The position numbers were made by a program, and so were the translations under genes. A model generated the notes under the pieces. It was given only the letters and a program-made list of their open reading frames with translations, was not told the origin of the DNA and did not search any database. 64,000 nt of DNA, taken from an uncultured Alphaproteobacteria bacterium. GTDB taxonomy: Bacteria > Pseudomonadota > Alphaproteobacteria > Rs-D84. The first letter of the stretch is position 1; each line of letters opens with the position of its first letter. The DNA lies in assembly GCA_949156565.1 (NCBI GenBank), contig CASCZI010000006.1, positions 1 through 64,000 of the forward strand, read 5' to 3'. Below are positions 51,475 through 60,692 of the stretch, piece by piece.

Positions 51475-52155
51475 TTATTTCTTGATTTTATCCATAAAGG
51501 CGCGATGATTTTCCAATTCGTCCGGGTGGGCCGGGAAAGCGCGCCGCGGAAAATCGCCCCCAATTTTGGGATGTGATTCCATGGCCGCATGTTGTTTGGC
51601 AATAATTTCAGAAATATCGGGTGCGGGTTCGGTATTTTCAAGTTCCAAATAAACCTTGGCCAGGATTTCCGCGTCAATTAACGCGCCGTGGGCATCGGCA
51701 CGTGCCGTCAATGATATCCCATACCATTTTGCCAGGGCGTCCAAAGTATAACTTTTGGGACCAAACACGCGGTTGCGTGCAATGATCAGGGTATCTTGTT
51801 GTTGTGAACGCGGAATTTGGGGCATACGTAATTGTCCCAATTCATAGTTAATAAATGGAAAGTCAAAGTCGATACCGTTATGGGCGACAACCGGACTGGG
51901 GCCGATAAAATCCAAGAAAGATTGGGCGATGGCGGCAAATTTCGGTTTATCTTCCAAAAAGGCATTAGAAATCTTGTGCACCATATATGATTCGGGGGGA
52001 ATAATTTTTCCATCGGGATTAATATATTCGTGAAATGTGTTGTCTGTTATCTTGCCGTCGATAATTTCAACCGCACCGATTTCAATGCATCGATCCCCGC
52101 GCGTGTATTCGAATCCGGTTGTTTCAATGTCAAAGCATATCACGCGTCCCATCAA
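51475..52155 (-). CDS. dnaQ: DNA polymerase III epsilon subunit (proofreading exonuclease)
   Basis: The 226-residue DEDDh exonuclease has ExoI CFDIETTGFE, ExoII VAHNGIDFDFPFINYE and ExoIII (ADAHGALIDAEIL with the His and Asp). It removes mismatched 3' nucleotides during replication. A C-terminal tail links it to the alpha subunit. It is divergent from the helicase gene at 52219. Two in-frame Met codons begin the frame. Confidence 0.94.
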   Translation of the reverse strand: MMGRVICFDIETTGFEYTRGDRCIEIGAVEIIDGKITDNTFHEYINPDGKIIPPESYMVHKISNAFLEDKPKFAAIAQSFLDFIGPSPVVAHNGIDFDFPFINYELGQLRMPQIPRSQQQDTLIIARNRVFGPKSYTLDALAKWYGISLTARADAHGALIDAEILAKVYLELENTEPAPDISEIIAKQHAAMESHPKIGGDFPRRAFPAHPDELENHRAFMDKIKK

Positions 52156-52183
52156 TTAATTCCCCCATGTAAAAAATAAACTT

Positions 52184-52212
52184 TTGCGAATGCAATCAAT
52201 GCGTATTATAAT
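52184..52212 (+). promoter_or_regulatory. Leaderless-type promoter of the helicase gene
   Basis: TTGCGA (52184-52189) and TATAAT (52207-52212) are 17 bases apart. The GTG start at 52219 begins six bases after the -10, and no Shine-Dalgarno site is present. Confidence 0.7.
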
Positions 52213-52218
52213 GGATCC

Positions 52219-54348
52219 GTGAATTTAATGCTAGAAAATCTTAACGTGGAACAACGCACAGCGGTGGAAACAACGGACGGGCCGGTGTTGGTGTTATCGG
52301 GGGCCGGTACGGGCAAGACGCGGGTATTGATCACACGTATTGCCTACATTTTGTCCCGCGGCTATGCTGCGCCGTGGCAGATTTTGGCATTAACATTTAC
52401 CAACAAGGCCGCCATTGAAATGAAAAACCGTTTGACGGCCATACTTGATGACGCGGGCGCGGCGCGGGATGTATGGTGTGGGACGTTTCATTCGGTGTGT
52501 TTACGTATTTTGCGTTATAACGCGGATCGGGCCGGGTTGCGACGTGATTTTTTGGTCTTTGGCGAAGATGATCAAAAGACCATTTTAAAAAACATTATGG
52601 CCGATATGCAATTGGATCCCAAGGAATTTTCGCCCGCCGATTGGGTAGAAAAAATTTCAGGGATCAAGGACCGGGGGCGGGGGGGGGCGGAAAATCTGGA
52701 TGGCATCAAGAAAAAGATTTATGATGCGTATAATGCACAACTGGCGCGGTTAAATGGTGTGGATTTTGGTGATATTATACTGAAAACACTGGAATTATTT
52801 GATAATGCGCCGGATATCTTAGAACGGTATCAGCGTCAATTTCATTATATCTTGGTTGATGAATTCCAAGATACCAACAATGCCCAGATGCAATTTTTGA
52901 TGGCATTAACACCGCGCGGTGGGGTACAAAATATCTGTTGCGTGGGGGATGATGATCAATCGATTTATTCATGGCGCGGTGCAGAAATTAAAAATATCTT
53001 AGATTTCGACAAGACATATGACAATGCGACAATTATTCGGCTGGAAACCAATTATCGGTCAACGGCCAATATTTTGGGGGCGGCGAATTCATTGATCCGG
53101 GGCAATGTGGATCGGTTGGGCAAGGATTTACGTCCGGCGCCCGGGGCACAATCGGGGGATGCGGTTTATGTTTTAACTGTGCCGACCGATTGGGACGAGG
53201 CACGCGCCATCACCGATACGATTGTTCGAAATGGAAATGGGCGATATTCTGATTTTGCGGTACTCATTCGTGCCGGCAGCCTGTCGAGATCATTCGAAGA
53301 AGAATTTAACACCCGGGGTGTTCCCTATCGTTTGGTTGGGGCGACCAAGTTTTATGATCGGATGGAAATCCGGGATGCGGTGGCGTATATACGGTTAATG
53401 GTACATCCGTTTGATGATCTGTCGTTTTTACGCGTGATTGCAAAGCCCCGGCGTGGCTTTGGCCCGGCGGCGATTGCAAAATTGCGTGAATATGGGGAAA
53501 ATCTGATGGCGGGGTTGCGGACGGCACCGTTATCGACGCGTCAACGGGCGATGGCGGATGAATTTTTACGTGCGTTTGATTTCCCGTGGGACACAATGGC
53601 ACCGCGGGATGCGGCGCGGGAATTGCTGGAACGGGCGGGGTACATGAGCATGTGGCGTGCGTCAAAGGATACGGACGCCCCCGAACGTCTGGAAAACATT
53701 CGCGAATTAATTGAAAATGTGATTTCGAAATATGATACCATGCCAGAATTTCTGGAACATGCCGCATTGATGATGACCGATGATAATGATGTCGAAGATA
53801 TAGAAAACAAAAACGCGGTTAGTATTATGACCATCCATGCGGCCAAGGGATTGGAATTTGATACGGTATTTTTACCGGCATGGGAAGATGGAATTTTCCC
53901 CAATGAAATGGCCATTGAATGTGGTGGAATTGAAGAAGAACGGCGTCTGGCCTATGTGGCGATTACACGTGGGCGCCAACGCGTCGTGATCAGTAATGCC
54001 GTGTCGCGTATGGTCTTTGGGGAACGCAAGTACAACGCCCCCAGTCGATTTATCGGGGAAATGGATCCCCAATATTTATCTTTCCAGGGAATTAATCCCC
54101 GTGGCAATGCCCCGACGATGGCACATGATGGGTTGTCGTCGCGTTATCGTGGTGTCCCGACATCATATGCCGCCGCGCCGCGCCGACATCACGTCCCGAA
54201 AATGGCATCGCCGGTGGGAAAATTGGTAACGCATGCCGAAATGGGCCAGGGCGTTATCATAGAAGTTGATGGCGACATCATGACCGTTGCATTCCGTGAT
54301 CGTGGCATTAAAAAGGTGGATCGGCGGTTCTTGGATATTTTGGGATAA
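52219..54348 (+). CDS. uvrD: UvrD/PcrA-type DNA helicase
   Basis: The 709-residue superfamily 1A helicase acts in nucleotide-excision and mismatch repair. Motifs in order are NVEQRTAVETTDGPVL, Walker A SGAGTGKTR, TFTNKAAIEMKNR (Ia), the VDEFQDTNNAQ Walker B, GDDDQSIYSWRGA (III), RLETNYRS, and late TIHAAKGLEFDTVFLP and EERRLAYVAITRGRQ. The C-terminal end with KLVTHAEMGQGVI and the FRDRGIKKVDRRFL Tudor-like domain matches PcrA/UvrD. The GTG start is chosen for its promoter; an internal ATG is three codons later. Confidence 0.95.
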   Translation: MNLMLENLNVEQRTAVETTDGPVLVLSGAGTGKTRVLITRIAYILSRGYAAPWQILALTFTNKAAIEMKNRLTAILDDAGAARDVWCGTFHSVCLRILRYNADRAGLRRDFLVFGEDDQKTILKNIMADMQLDPKEFSPADWVEKISGIKDRGRGGAENLDGIKKKIYDAYNAQLARLNGVDFGDIILKTLELFDNAPDILERYQRQFHYILVDEFQDTNNAQMQFLMALTPRGGVQNICCVGDDDQSIYSWRGAEIKNILDFDKTYDNATIIRLETNYRSTANILGAANSLIRGNVDRLGKDLRPAPGAQSGDAVYVLTVPTDWDEARAITDTIVRNGNGRYSDFAVLIRAGSLSRSFEEEFNTRGVPYRLVGATKFYDRMEIRDAVAYIRLMVHPFDDLSFLRVIAKPRRGFGPAAIAKLREYGENLMAGLRTAPLSTRQRAMADEFLRAFDFPWDTMAPRDAARELLERAGYMSMWRASKDTDAPERLENIRELIENVISKYDTMPEFLEHAALMMTDDNDVEDIENKNAVSIMTIHAAKGLEFDTVFLPAWEDGIFPNEMAIECGGIEEERRLAYVAITRGRQRVVISNAVSRMVFGERKYNAPSRFIGEMDPQYLSFQGINPRGNAPTMAHDGLSSRYRGVPTSYAAAPRRHHVPKMASPVGKLVTHAEMGQGVIIEVDGDIMTVAFRDRGIKKVDRRFLDILG

Positions 54349-54355
54349 AGAAAAT

Positions 54356-55276
54356 TTACCGATCAAACGTTTTCAAATTATGGGAAATAAAGTCAAAGCA
54401 TTCGTTGCGTCGATCAGATATCAATTTGGATACCGGTGTGGGGGATATATCTGATTCTGGGTAAAGTTTATATGTATTTAACATTTTATTACGTGCATCT
54501 GTCATGAAATATTTGGCAGACAATGTAAATGATGAAATATTTTGTGTTTGGCGAAATGTATTGATTGCATGACGAAGTGCAGATGTTTTATAATTTAACG
54601 AAATCATTCCCATATAATTTGCAATCGGATCATATTGGCGTACAGAAATCTGATGCATGTTTTTAATCGTGTCGATATTAATCTGGTTATAAAATAAATT
54701 ATGGCATTCGGTATTAAAATCACGAATATTTATATTGTTTTTATTTAAAATCCCACTTGCTTCACGTGTGGCACGGGCCAGACGTTCGCGCAAGAATATC
54801 CGCGCCAATTTCAAGTATTGTGGTTGGATCGATTGGATGGGATGCGCGTCGGGATCGGAAAAATAGATCCGGCCGAACAATCCGCCATCAATGGGATTAT
54901 CTGGGTTTAACAATGCCCATGCCCCAAAATTTGTTAGCCATGCATCCTGGGCGTCGGTCATGACATGTGTGACACTGTTTGTGGTTAATTCATAGGTATC
55001 TTGAAAGGTTGTAATGTGGTGACGTAAAATATCGCTAAGGACGGTATCAGGTGATATCTTGGCCCGACGTCGGGCATTTTTATATGTAATCCATGCACCC
55101 ACATAGCGTTCATTAGATTGAATAAGATTCTTTATATTCCAAATGGCGTCAATGCGATGATTCCAGGGCAGGTTATAAAGCGTCACCAGATCAGATACCC
55201 GCCAACGGGGGCCAAATGGGGTATTGTTTTTTGCGGCCTGTAAAACATCATAAAATTCTTTATTTGTTTTCCCCAT
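54356..55276 (-). CDS. Hypothetical protein in an RHH operon
   Basis: I do not recognise this 306-residue protein. It has no signal peptide or membrane helix, is helix-rich, and has aromatic-rich patches (GAWITYKNARRRAKI, QDAWLTNFGAWALL). A basic segment (ARIFLRERLARATRE) lies at about 176-190, and the tail is charged. It follows an RHH-type regulator after 20 bases, behind an operator-covered promoter. This arrangement resembles a toxin-antitoxin pair, but the length is greater than most toxins. AT-rich codons differ from the flanking helicase and tolB. It could also be a phage-type regulator target. Confidence 0.6.
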   Translation of the reverse strand: MGKTNKEFYDVLQAAKNNTPFGPRWRVSDLVTLYNLPWNHRIDAIWNIKNLIQSNERYVGAWITYKNARRRAKISPDTVLSDILRHHITTFQDTYELTTNSVTHVMTDAQDAWLTNFGAWALLNPDNPIDGGLFGRIYFSDPDAHPIQSIQPQYLKLARIFLRERLARATREASGILNKNNINIRDFNTECHNLFYNQINIDTIKNMHQISVRQYDPIANYMGMISLNYKTSALRHAINTFRQTQNISSFTLSAKYFMTDARNKMLNTYKLYPESDISPTPVSKLISDRRNECFDFISHNLKTFDR

Positions 55277-55296
55277 GGTCTGGTCCTTTGGCTGGT

Positions 55297-55521
55297 TTAT
55301 TTCTTATCCTCTATATTCGCCAATGAAAACAAGACAGACGAAATTAATGATTGATAGGGGACATGTTGTTGTTCGGCCAATTCTTTGATCTTGTCCAAAA
55401 TGGGACGGGGGATACGCATATTAATTACGCAATCGGATTTATTAAACGTTTTGTATGCCGCATATTCCCGCAACAGCGATTCAATATTCATGATAAAAAG
55501 TTGTTGCATGACATTTGGCAT
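55297..55521 (-). CDS. Ribbon-helix-helix (CopG/BrnA-like) regulator
   Basis: The 74-residue protein has an N-terminal helical region and a C-terminal RHH domain: INMRIPRPILDKIKELAEQQHVPYQSLISSVLF. The INMRIPR strand would pair with a second subunit and the helices LDKIKELAEQ and YQSLISSV follow. This is the pattern of BrnA and CopG antitoxins that repress their own operon. GGAG lies 10 bases before the ATG. It precedes a 306-residue gene of unknown function, and the promoter overlaps two tandem operator-like repeats. Confidence 0.75.
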   Translation of the reverse strand: MPNVMQQLFIMNIESLLREYAAYKTFNKSDCVINMRIPRPILDKIKELAEQQHVPYQSLISSVLFSLANIEDKK

Positions 55522-55553
55522 TACATACTCCTATACAACCGTCACCACAAAGA

Positions 55554-55586
55554 ACTATACCATTGTATTTACAATTGTCAATACAA
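55554..55586 (-). promoter_or_regulatory. Promoter and tandem operator of the RHH operon
   Basis: On the minus strand the -35 is TTGACA (55576-55581), the -10 is TATAGT (55554-55559), and the spacer is 16 bases. Two tandem 12-base units, TTGTATTTACAA (55563-55574) and TTGTCAATACAA (55575-55586), each with TTGT and ACAA half-sites, overlap the -35 and spacer. RHH proteins commonly bind such short repeated inverted sites and repress their own promoter. Confidence 0.75.
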
Positions 55587-55737
55587 ATGTAAATGCGGCT
55601 GTCACTACGGCTGTGCGGGCATTTGTATGGGTTGGTGTGTATGCGGATGGGTGGGGTTCGGGGGGTTGCAATTTAAATTTTTTGACGTTAAAATGCATGG
55701 GTAAATGGGGGCAATGGGCCCCGGAAAGGATTCAAAT

Positions 55738-57057
55738 ATGCGAAAATTATTCATGGGGTTGGTGGCGGCGTTGATCGTTATGGTCGGGTCGGCCCACGCC
55801 GAATTAAAGATAGATATTGTGGCGGGTGCCACAGAACCCATTTCGGTTGCGGTACAAAAATTTGAGGTTGGGCCCCATGTTCGGTCCCGTGATGCGGCGA
55901 TGTTACGGGATGTGGTGGACGCCGATTTAAAATCCACAGGTCTGTTTCGGATCGTTGATCGGATGGCGTTGCCGGAATATGTGGAAATGGGAAATATGCC
56001 TAATTTTAAACTTTGGGCCGCCGTTCGTGCCCAGGTTTTGGTCCAGGCAAAATTAACCGCCGAACCCGATGATATGTATCGGTTGGAATTTTACGTATGG
56101 GATGTGACAGGTACCGAACAGATCGAGGCGCAGTCCCTGGTGGGATCAAAAAAATCATTGCGGCGTTTGGCGCATATTATGGCCGATGCCATTTATGAAC
56201 GATTAACCGGCGAAATTGGTTATTTTGATACCCAGATTGTGTTTATCACAGAAACCGGCCCCATCGGTGCCCGCGTAAAGCGTATGGCAATTATGGATCA
56301 AGATGGGTACAATATGCGTTTTTTATCGGATAAAAAAACATTTGTTATGTCGCCCCGGTTTTCGCCCAATATGCAATCGGTGGTCTTTTTATCCTATCGG
56401 GATAATGATCCGATGGTGTGGACACTGGATTTAGATACCGGGGAACAGCGCCGTTTGGGACAATTTGGGGGAATGAATTTTGCACCCCAATTTTCACCTG
56501 ATGGATCGCGAATTGCCCTCTCGATTGTTAAAAAGGGGATGACCCATATATATGAATATAATATTGCGGATAAAACATTACGTCAATTGACGTCGGGCGG
56601 CACGATTAATACCAGTCCGTCTTATTCCCCCGACGGGACAAAAATTGCCTATAACTCGAACCGATCAGGCAGCCAGCAGATCCATGTTTTGGATCTTGAA
56701 TCCGGGCAACAGGAACGGATTTCGTATGGGGCCGGGCGCTATGCGACGCCGGCATGGTCACCGGATGGACAATTTATTGCCTTTACCAAGATTGCCGATG
56801 ATACGTTTTATGTCGGGATTATGACGCCGACCGGCCGTAATGAAAAGATTCTGGCGGGTGGATGGTTTATGGAAGAACCATCGTGGGCCCCCGGGTCACG
56901 CCGAATTGTTTATTATGAAACGGAAAAAGACGATGATGATATTGAACGCCACAGTCATATTCGCAGCGTTGATATCACCGGTCAAAATTTATATGAAATT
57001 AAATTACCCGATGGGGTAAATGGGATGGAGCCCACATGGTCACCCCGTTTGCCATAA
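55738..57057 (+). CDS. tolB: Tol-Pal periplasmic protein TolB
   Basis: The 439-residue periplasmic protein has a signal peptide (MRKLFMGLVAALIVMVGSAHA-E). An N-terminal domain (about 22-150) includes DADLKSTGLFRIVDR, and a six-bladed beta-propeller follows with repeated blade motifs such as FSPDGSRIALS, YSPDGTKIAYN and WSPDGQFIAFT. TolB couples Pal to TolA/TolQR and supports outer-membrane constriction. The ATG at 55738 has AAAGGA upstream. Pal and TolQRA are not in the window. Confidence 0.94.
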   Translation: MRKLFMGLVAALIVMVGSAHAELKIDIVAGATEPISVAVQKFEVGPHVRSRDAAMLRDVVDADLKSTGLFRIVDRMALPEYVEMGNMPNFKLWAAVRAQVLVQAKLTAEPDDMYRLEFYVWDVTGTEQIEAQSLVGSKKSLRRLAHIMADAIYERLTGEIGYFDTQIVFITETGPIGARVKRMAIMDQDGYNMRFLSDKKTFVMSPRFSPNMQSVVFLSYRDNDPMVWTLDLDTGEQRRLGQFGGMNFAPQFSPDGSRIALSIVKKGMTHIYEYNIADKTLRQLTSGGTINTSPSYSPDGTKIAYNSNRSGSQQIHVLDLESGQQERISYGAGRYATPAWSPDGQFIAFTKIADDTFYVGIMTPTGRNEKILAGGWFMEEPSWAPGSRRIVYYETEKDDDDIERHSHIRSVDITGQNLYEIKLPDGVNGMEPTWSPRLP

Positions 57058-57287
57058 GAAAATTTGTTAATTCAAACAGATGTTGGGCGTCCTATGATCA
57101 AAATGCATATGGGGGCAATAACACGTATGGGTGGTGATGTCGTGTTCGCATCGTAACGTGGCACAGATCGCCCAATGCGGGTGGATGAATTTTGAAATGT
57201 GTTTATGGGTTCTCTATTTGTGTGAAATTTTTATAGATTAATTGGTTAAAATTGTGTTAAAATCGTTATAAAAATTCAAGGTAAAAT

Positions 57288-59024
57288 ATGTTTCCCAAAA
57301 CTATTTCAGGATTTTATTGGTCGGTTATTCGAAAATTTCCATTGTTCTTTATTGGCAATTTTATTTTAATCCTTGGCATATATTTTATTGATAATGTGAC
57401 ATATCCATTTACGGCCAAGTGGTCGTTAGAGATTTTCCAAGGCTTTGCCGATGGGGTTATTATTCAAAAGCTTTATTGGATTATTGGGATTTATGTGGGC
57501 ATTCTTGTTGTGGGGCCGGTGCGTCGGTGGATGCGGACCCATTGGGAACCGATAATCAGTCGTTACACCAAACATATTTTATTGCGGCGCGTGTATGAAA
57601 ATGATGTGGGTTTCTTTGTCAATCAACCGGCGGGTCAAACATTGAGCCAGATACAAGTAATTAATAATAACTTATTAAGTTTAACGTTGGATTTTTATGC
57701 CAATTTGACCAAGTATTCGTTTGGTATCGTTATTGTTGCGGGGGCGGCCCTGGGGATTGATTGGCGTGTGGGTGTTATGTTAATTGTGGCGGCCATTGGT
57801 CGTGTGGTGTGGATGTTGGCATGGCAACGCCCCATTAATCGTGTCACCGAAAAACGCCAACGTATTCGTTCAAAAATTAATGGTTTGATGACGGACAGTT
57901 TGGGTAATGCCATTACCGTCAAGATGTTTAGCAACGCAACCTATGAAACCAATTATGTGTACGACAAAACATGGGAATTTATACAGGAATCTTACACATT
58001 GGCCTTTTGGCAACGTGTTCGTGATATTCCGTTTCGATTTTGGTGGTTTTCATGGTTGATTATTATCATGGTCTTTTGTGGATTTTGTATACAGGACGGC
58101 GTCATGACGGTTGCCGATGCGGTCTTTGCGGTTGCGGCAACCCGCAGCGTATCGGGTGCATTTAATAATTTTTTGGAAGAATGGATTGATTATGTCCAAG
58201 ATCGCGCCGCCGTTCGTCAGGCATGGAAGGACATTATCCGCCCCATTGAAATTCAAAATGGGCCCCGGGCCAAAAAATTAAAGGCCAACAGTGGCATGAT
58301 TGAATTTGACGATGTATCGTTTGATTATGGGGGAAATCGGGTGATAAGCCACCTAAACCTCGGGATCAAAAAAAATGAAAAGATTGGGATTGTGGGCCTG
58401 TCGGGGGCAGGCAAGACAACCCTGGTGAATCTATTGGTGCGGGCATATGATGTCAAATCGGGGACGATTCGTATTGGGGAAATGGATGTGCGGGACATTA
58501 TGTTGGATTCATTGCGGCGTTCGATTGCGCTGGTGCCCCAGGATTTGGTTTTATTTAACCGCAGTTTGATGGACAATATCCGATATGCCCGCCCCAGCGC
58601 CCGTCGTCGTGATGTTATTGATGCCGCCCGCCGGGCCCATATCCATGATTTTATTATGACGTTACCCGATGGATATGACACATTGGTTGGTAATCGCGGG
58701 ATTAAATTATCAGGTGGCCAGCGTCAACGAATCGCCATTGCGCGTGCGATTTTAAAAGATGCCCCCATTTTTATTTTAGATGAAGCGACATCAGCCTTGG
58801 ATTCAAAAAGCGAGGTGATGGTTCAATCCGCGTTAAAGCGGGTGATGCGTGGACGCACAACCATCGCCATTGCACACCGATTGTCGACATTGCGTGATAT
58901 GGATCGAATTATCGTCTTGTCAAACGGTAAAATAATCGAATCGGGGTCGCATGCCCAATTGTTGCGGCGGGGCGGTGTCTATCGAAAGTTGTGGGATATG
59001 CAGACCGGGGGATATATTGCGTGA
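57288..59024 (+). CDS. ABC exporter, fused membrane and ATPase domains
   Basis: The 578-residue half-transporter has about six membrane helices in the first 320 residues and a C-terminal ATPase: Walker A GLSGAGKTTL, the Q-loop region VALVPQDLVLFNRS, the signature LSGGQRQRIAIAR, Walker B IFILDEATSALD, and the H-loop IAHRLS. The ATPase resembles MsbA/HlyB-type exporters of lipids or drugs. The ribosome site AAGG before the ATG sets the start. It overlaps the nuclease gene by four bases. Confidence 0.92.
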   Translation: MFPKTISGFYWSVIRKFPLFFIGNFILILGIYFIDNVTYPFTAKWSLEIFQGFADGVIIQKLYWIIGIYVGILVVGPVRRWMRTHWEPIISRYTKHILLRRVYENDVGFFVNQPAGQTLSQIQVINNNLLSLTLDFYANLTKYSFGIVIVAGAALGIDWRVGVMLIVAAIGRVVWMLAWQRPINRVTEKRQRIRSKINGLMTDSLGNAITVKMFSNATYETNYVYDKTWEFIQESYTLAFWQRVRDIPFRFWWFSWLIIIMVFCGFCIQDGVMTVADAVFAVAATRSVSGAFNNFLEEWIDYVQDRAAVRQAWKDIIRPIEIQNGPRAKKLKANSGMIEFDDVSFDYGGNRVISHLNLGIKKNEKIGIVGLSGAGKTTLVNLLVRAYDVKSGTIRIGEMDVRDIMLDSLRRSIALVPQDLVLFNRSLMDNIRYARPSARRRDVIDAARRAHIHDFIMTLPDGYDTLVGNRGIKLSGGQRQRIAIARAILKDAPIFILDEATSALDSKSEVMVQSALKRVMRGRTTIAIAHRLSTLRDMDRIIVLSNGKIIESGSHAQLLRRGGVYRKLWDMQTGGYIA

Positions 59025-59431
59025 AAAAGATTCTGGTTGGGATGATGTTGATGGGGTTTGTGGGGGCATGTCGGGCGACACCCGCCGCGGTTGATTATAT
59101 CTTTGACGGGGATACGTTTGCCGCATTTGTTATGTTGCCCGATGATATTCGTATTTCGGTACGTGTGCGTTTAATCAATGTGGATACACCCGAAATTCAT
59201 GGACAATGTGATCATGAAATCAATATGGCAAACCGGGCGCGGGATCGATTGGCCGAATTAATTCCGCTGGGGACGGTGGTTGAATTAAAAAATATCAAAG
59301 ATGATAAATATCTGGGGCGAATCGATGCCAATGTTATTATGGCAGATGGTCGGGATGTGGGACGCGTTTTAATTGACGAAGGTCTGGGGCGGCCCTATGC
59401 CGGTGGTCGACGGGAACCGTGGTGTCATTGA
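59021..59431 (+). CDS. Secreted thermonuclease-like (SNase) protein
   Basis: The 136-residue protein has an N-terminal export signal with a lipobox-like FVGAC. The SNase domain contains DYIFDGDTFAAF (catalytic Asp and neighbours), VRLINVDTPEIHGQC, RDRLAELIPLG, DKYLGRIDANVI and VGRVLIDEGLGRPYAGG. Family members cleave DNA and RNA with Ca2+. The GTG start overlaps the ABC stop, so both genes are coupled. Arg and Glu catalytic equivalents are present. Confidence 0.88.
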   Translation: MKKILVGMMLMGFVGACRATPAAVDYIFDGDTFAAFVMLPDDIRISVRVRLINVDTPEIHGQCDHEINMANRARDRLAELIPLGTVVELKNIKDDKYLGRIDANVIMADGRDVGRVLIDEGLGRPYAGGRREPWCH

Positions 59432-59450
59432 TCCATGATTGATGTGAAAA

Positions 59451-59473
59451 AATACCGGCGTGCCCGGTATTTT
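59451..59473. terminator. Bidirectional terminator
   Basis: AATACCGG / CCGGTATT with a short loop has A residues before and T residues after. It separates the nuclease gene and the convergent hypothetical. Confidence 0.88.
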
Positions 59474-59476
59474 AAT

Positions 59477-60577
59477 TTAATAACAATTGGTATAACTGTC
59501 TTCGAAAATAGCCTTTTTTAATTGATTGTAATGTGTATTATTGCTGACCAATACCATGCCGCAATCATCATTATTGTTCGATTCGATCGATACGTTATCC
59601 ATTTCGTTGTCATATATCCCAGATTTTAAATCCCATTCAATTGGGTAATCTGGGGTGTCATCAATTAATTGGTTTGAAATGGATTGGGAATTTGCCTGGG
59701 CCAAACCCGATGTATCCGATGCTTCTAAACGTTTTAAATGACGGGTATGAATTTTATCTGTGACACCCGGTTCCACAGTGACGGCGGCCTGTGCGTTTAA
59801 ACGGTTTAAAAATTCATCTGCGATTTGATCTTTGACGGCTTTTTCAAAAATCTGGCTAAGCGGTTTTCCCGGATTGATCGGCGCATGATTTTTGTTTTGG
59901 GCATGGGCACGAACATTGTCAGACGAATCGGCAAAGCGGTGTATTTTTGACATTGTCACATCATCATTATTGGTAAACGATGGGTTATAATCTTTGTCAT
60001 AGGCATTGACCGGAATATCGCGGCAATAACTGCGACATGTTTTAATATTGATTTTATTGTTCAAAGACGAAATCGTCACGATCATTTCATCCAATGCATT
60101 GTCCAATTCGGCCATGGCACTGCGGTCTTGCATTTCAAACGTTTGGGTGATGGGATAAATTGTCCCCGCGCGTGCAAATGTATTCATTTGTGTATCGAAT
60201 AAAAAGAAAGCCCCGCGTGCATGGATCAGCGTAGAATAGGAATCGTTAAATTTACATGTGGCAATTTCCAGATTGTCCGCCGTTAGCAATGATTCAATAT
60301 TCATTTCATCCGTCATTATATCCGGATTAAATGGGCGCAACAGTTCACAATAATACAATTTATTGTGTGCCGGTGCATTCCATGTCAAATCGTTTTTAAC
60401 CATATAGAATTGATCTTGGTGATAAACCATATTATTAATATGCACGCGCACAACCTTTCTTGTTTTGCCATCTGACGACTGCATATCATAAATGGTGCAT
60501 CGATAGGTCAGGTTTTTGTACCCGGCACAGTCTAATTCTGAATATCCAATTTCTGTTTTTTTAATAACCTCGTACAT
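59477..60577 (-). CDS. Hypothetical protein, 366 residues
   Basis: I do not recognise this protein. It has no signal peptide or membrane segment. The first third has beta-type segments (YRCTIYDMQSSDGKTRKVVRVHIN), followed by helical segments with conserved-looking Cys (KTCRSYCRDI). The C-terminal third is polar and Asn/Asp-rich, possibly disordered. AT-rich codon use differs from the flanking genes, like the hypotheticals at 54356 and 23443. It may be a secreted effector or acquired gene; neither is shown. Confidence 0.5.
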   Translation of the reverse strand: MYEVIKKTEIGYSELDCAGYKNLTYRCTIYDMQSSDGKTRKVVRVHINNMVYHQDQFYMVKNDLTWNAPAHNKLYYCELLRPFNPDIMTDEMNIESLLTADNLEIATCKFNDSYSTLIHARGAFFLFDTQMNTFARAGTIYPITQTFEMQDRSAMAELDNALDEMIVTISSLNNKINIKTCRSYCRDIPVNAYDKDYNPSFTNNDDVTMSKIHRFADSSDNVRAHAQNKNHAPINPGKPLSQIFEKAVKDQIADEFLNRLNAQAAVTVEPGVTDKIHTRHLKRLEASDTSGLAQANSQSISNQLIDDTPDYPIEWDLKSGIYDNEMDNVSIESNNNDDCGMVLVSNNTHYNQLKKAIFEDSYTNCY

Positions 60578-60655
60578 TTTTATCTCCTGCTTTTATTATA
60601 TTGATGATCAAAATATAACACTAAATAATATATTTGTCAAGTAGAAACACAAAAA

Positions 60656-60682
60656 GAAAAATCCCCACCCGTCGGGGGTGTT
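60656..60682 (-). terminator. Terminator of the Cys-rich surface protein
   Basis: CACCCCCGACGGGTGGGG forms a hairpin on the minus strand followed by ATTTTTC, after the stop at 60693. Confidence 0.75.
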
Positions 60683-60692
60683 TGATATTGCG

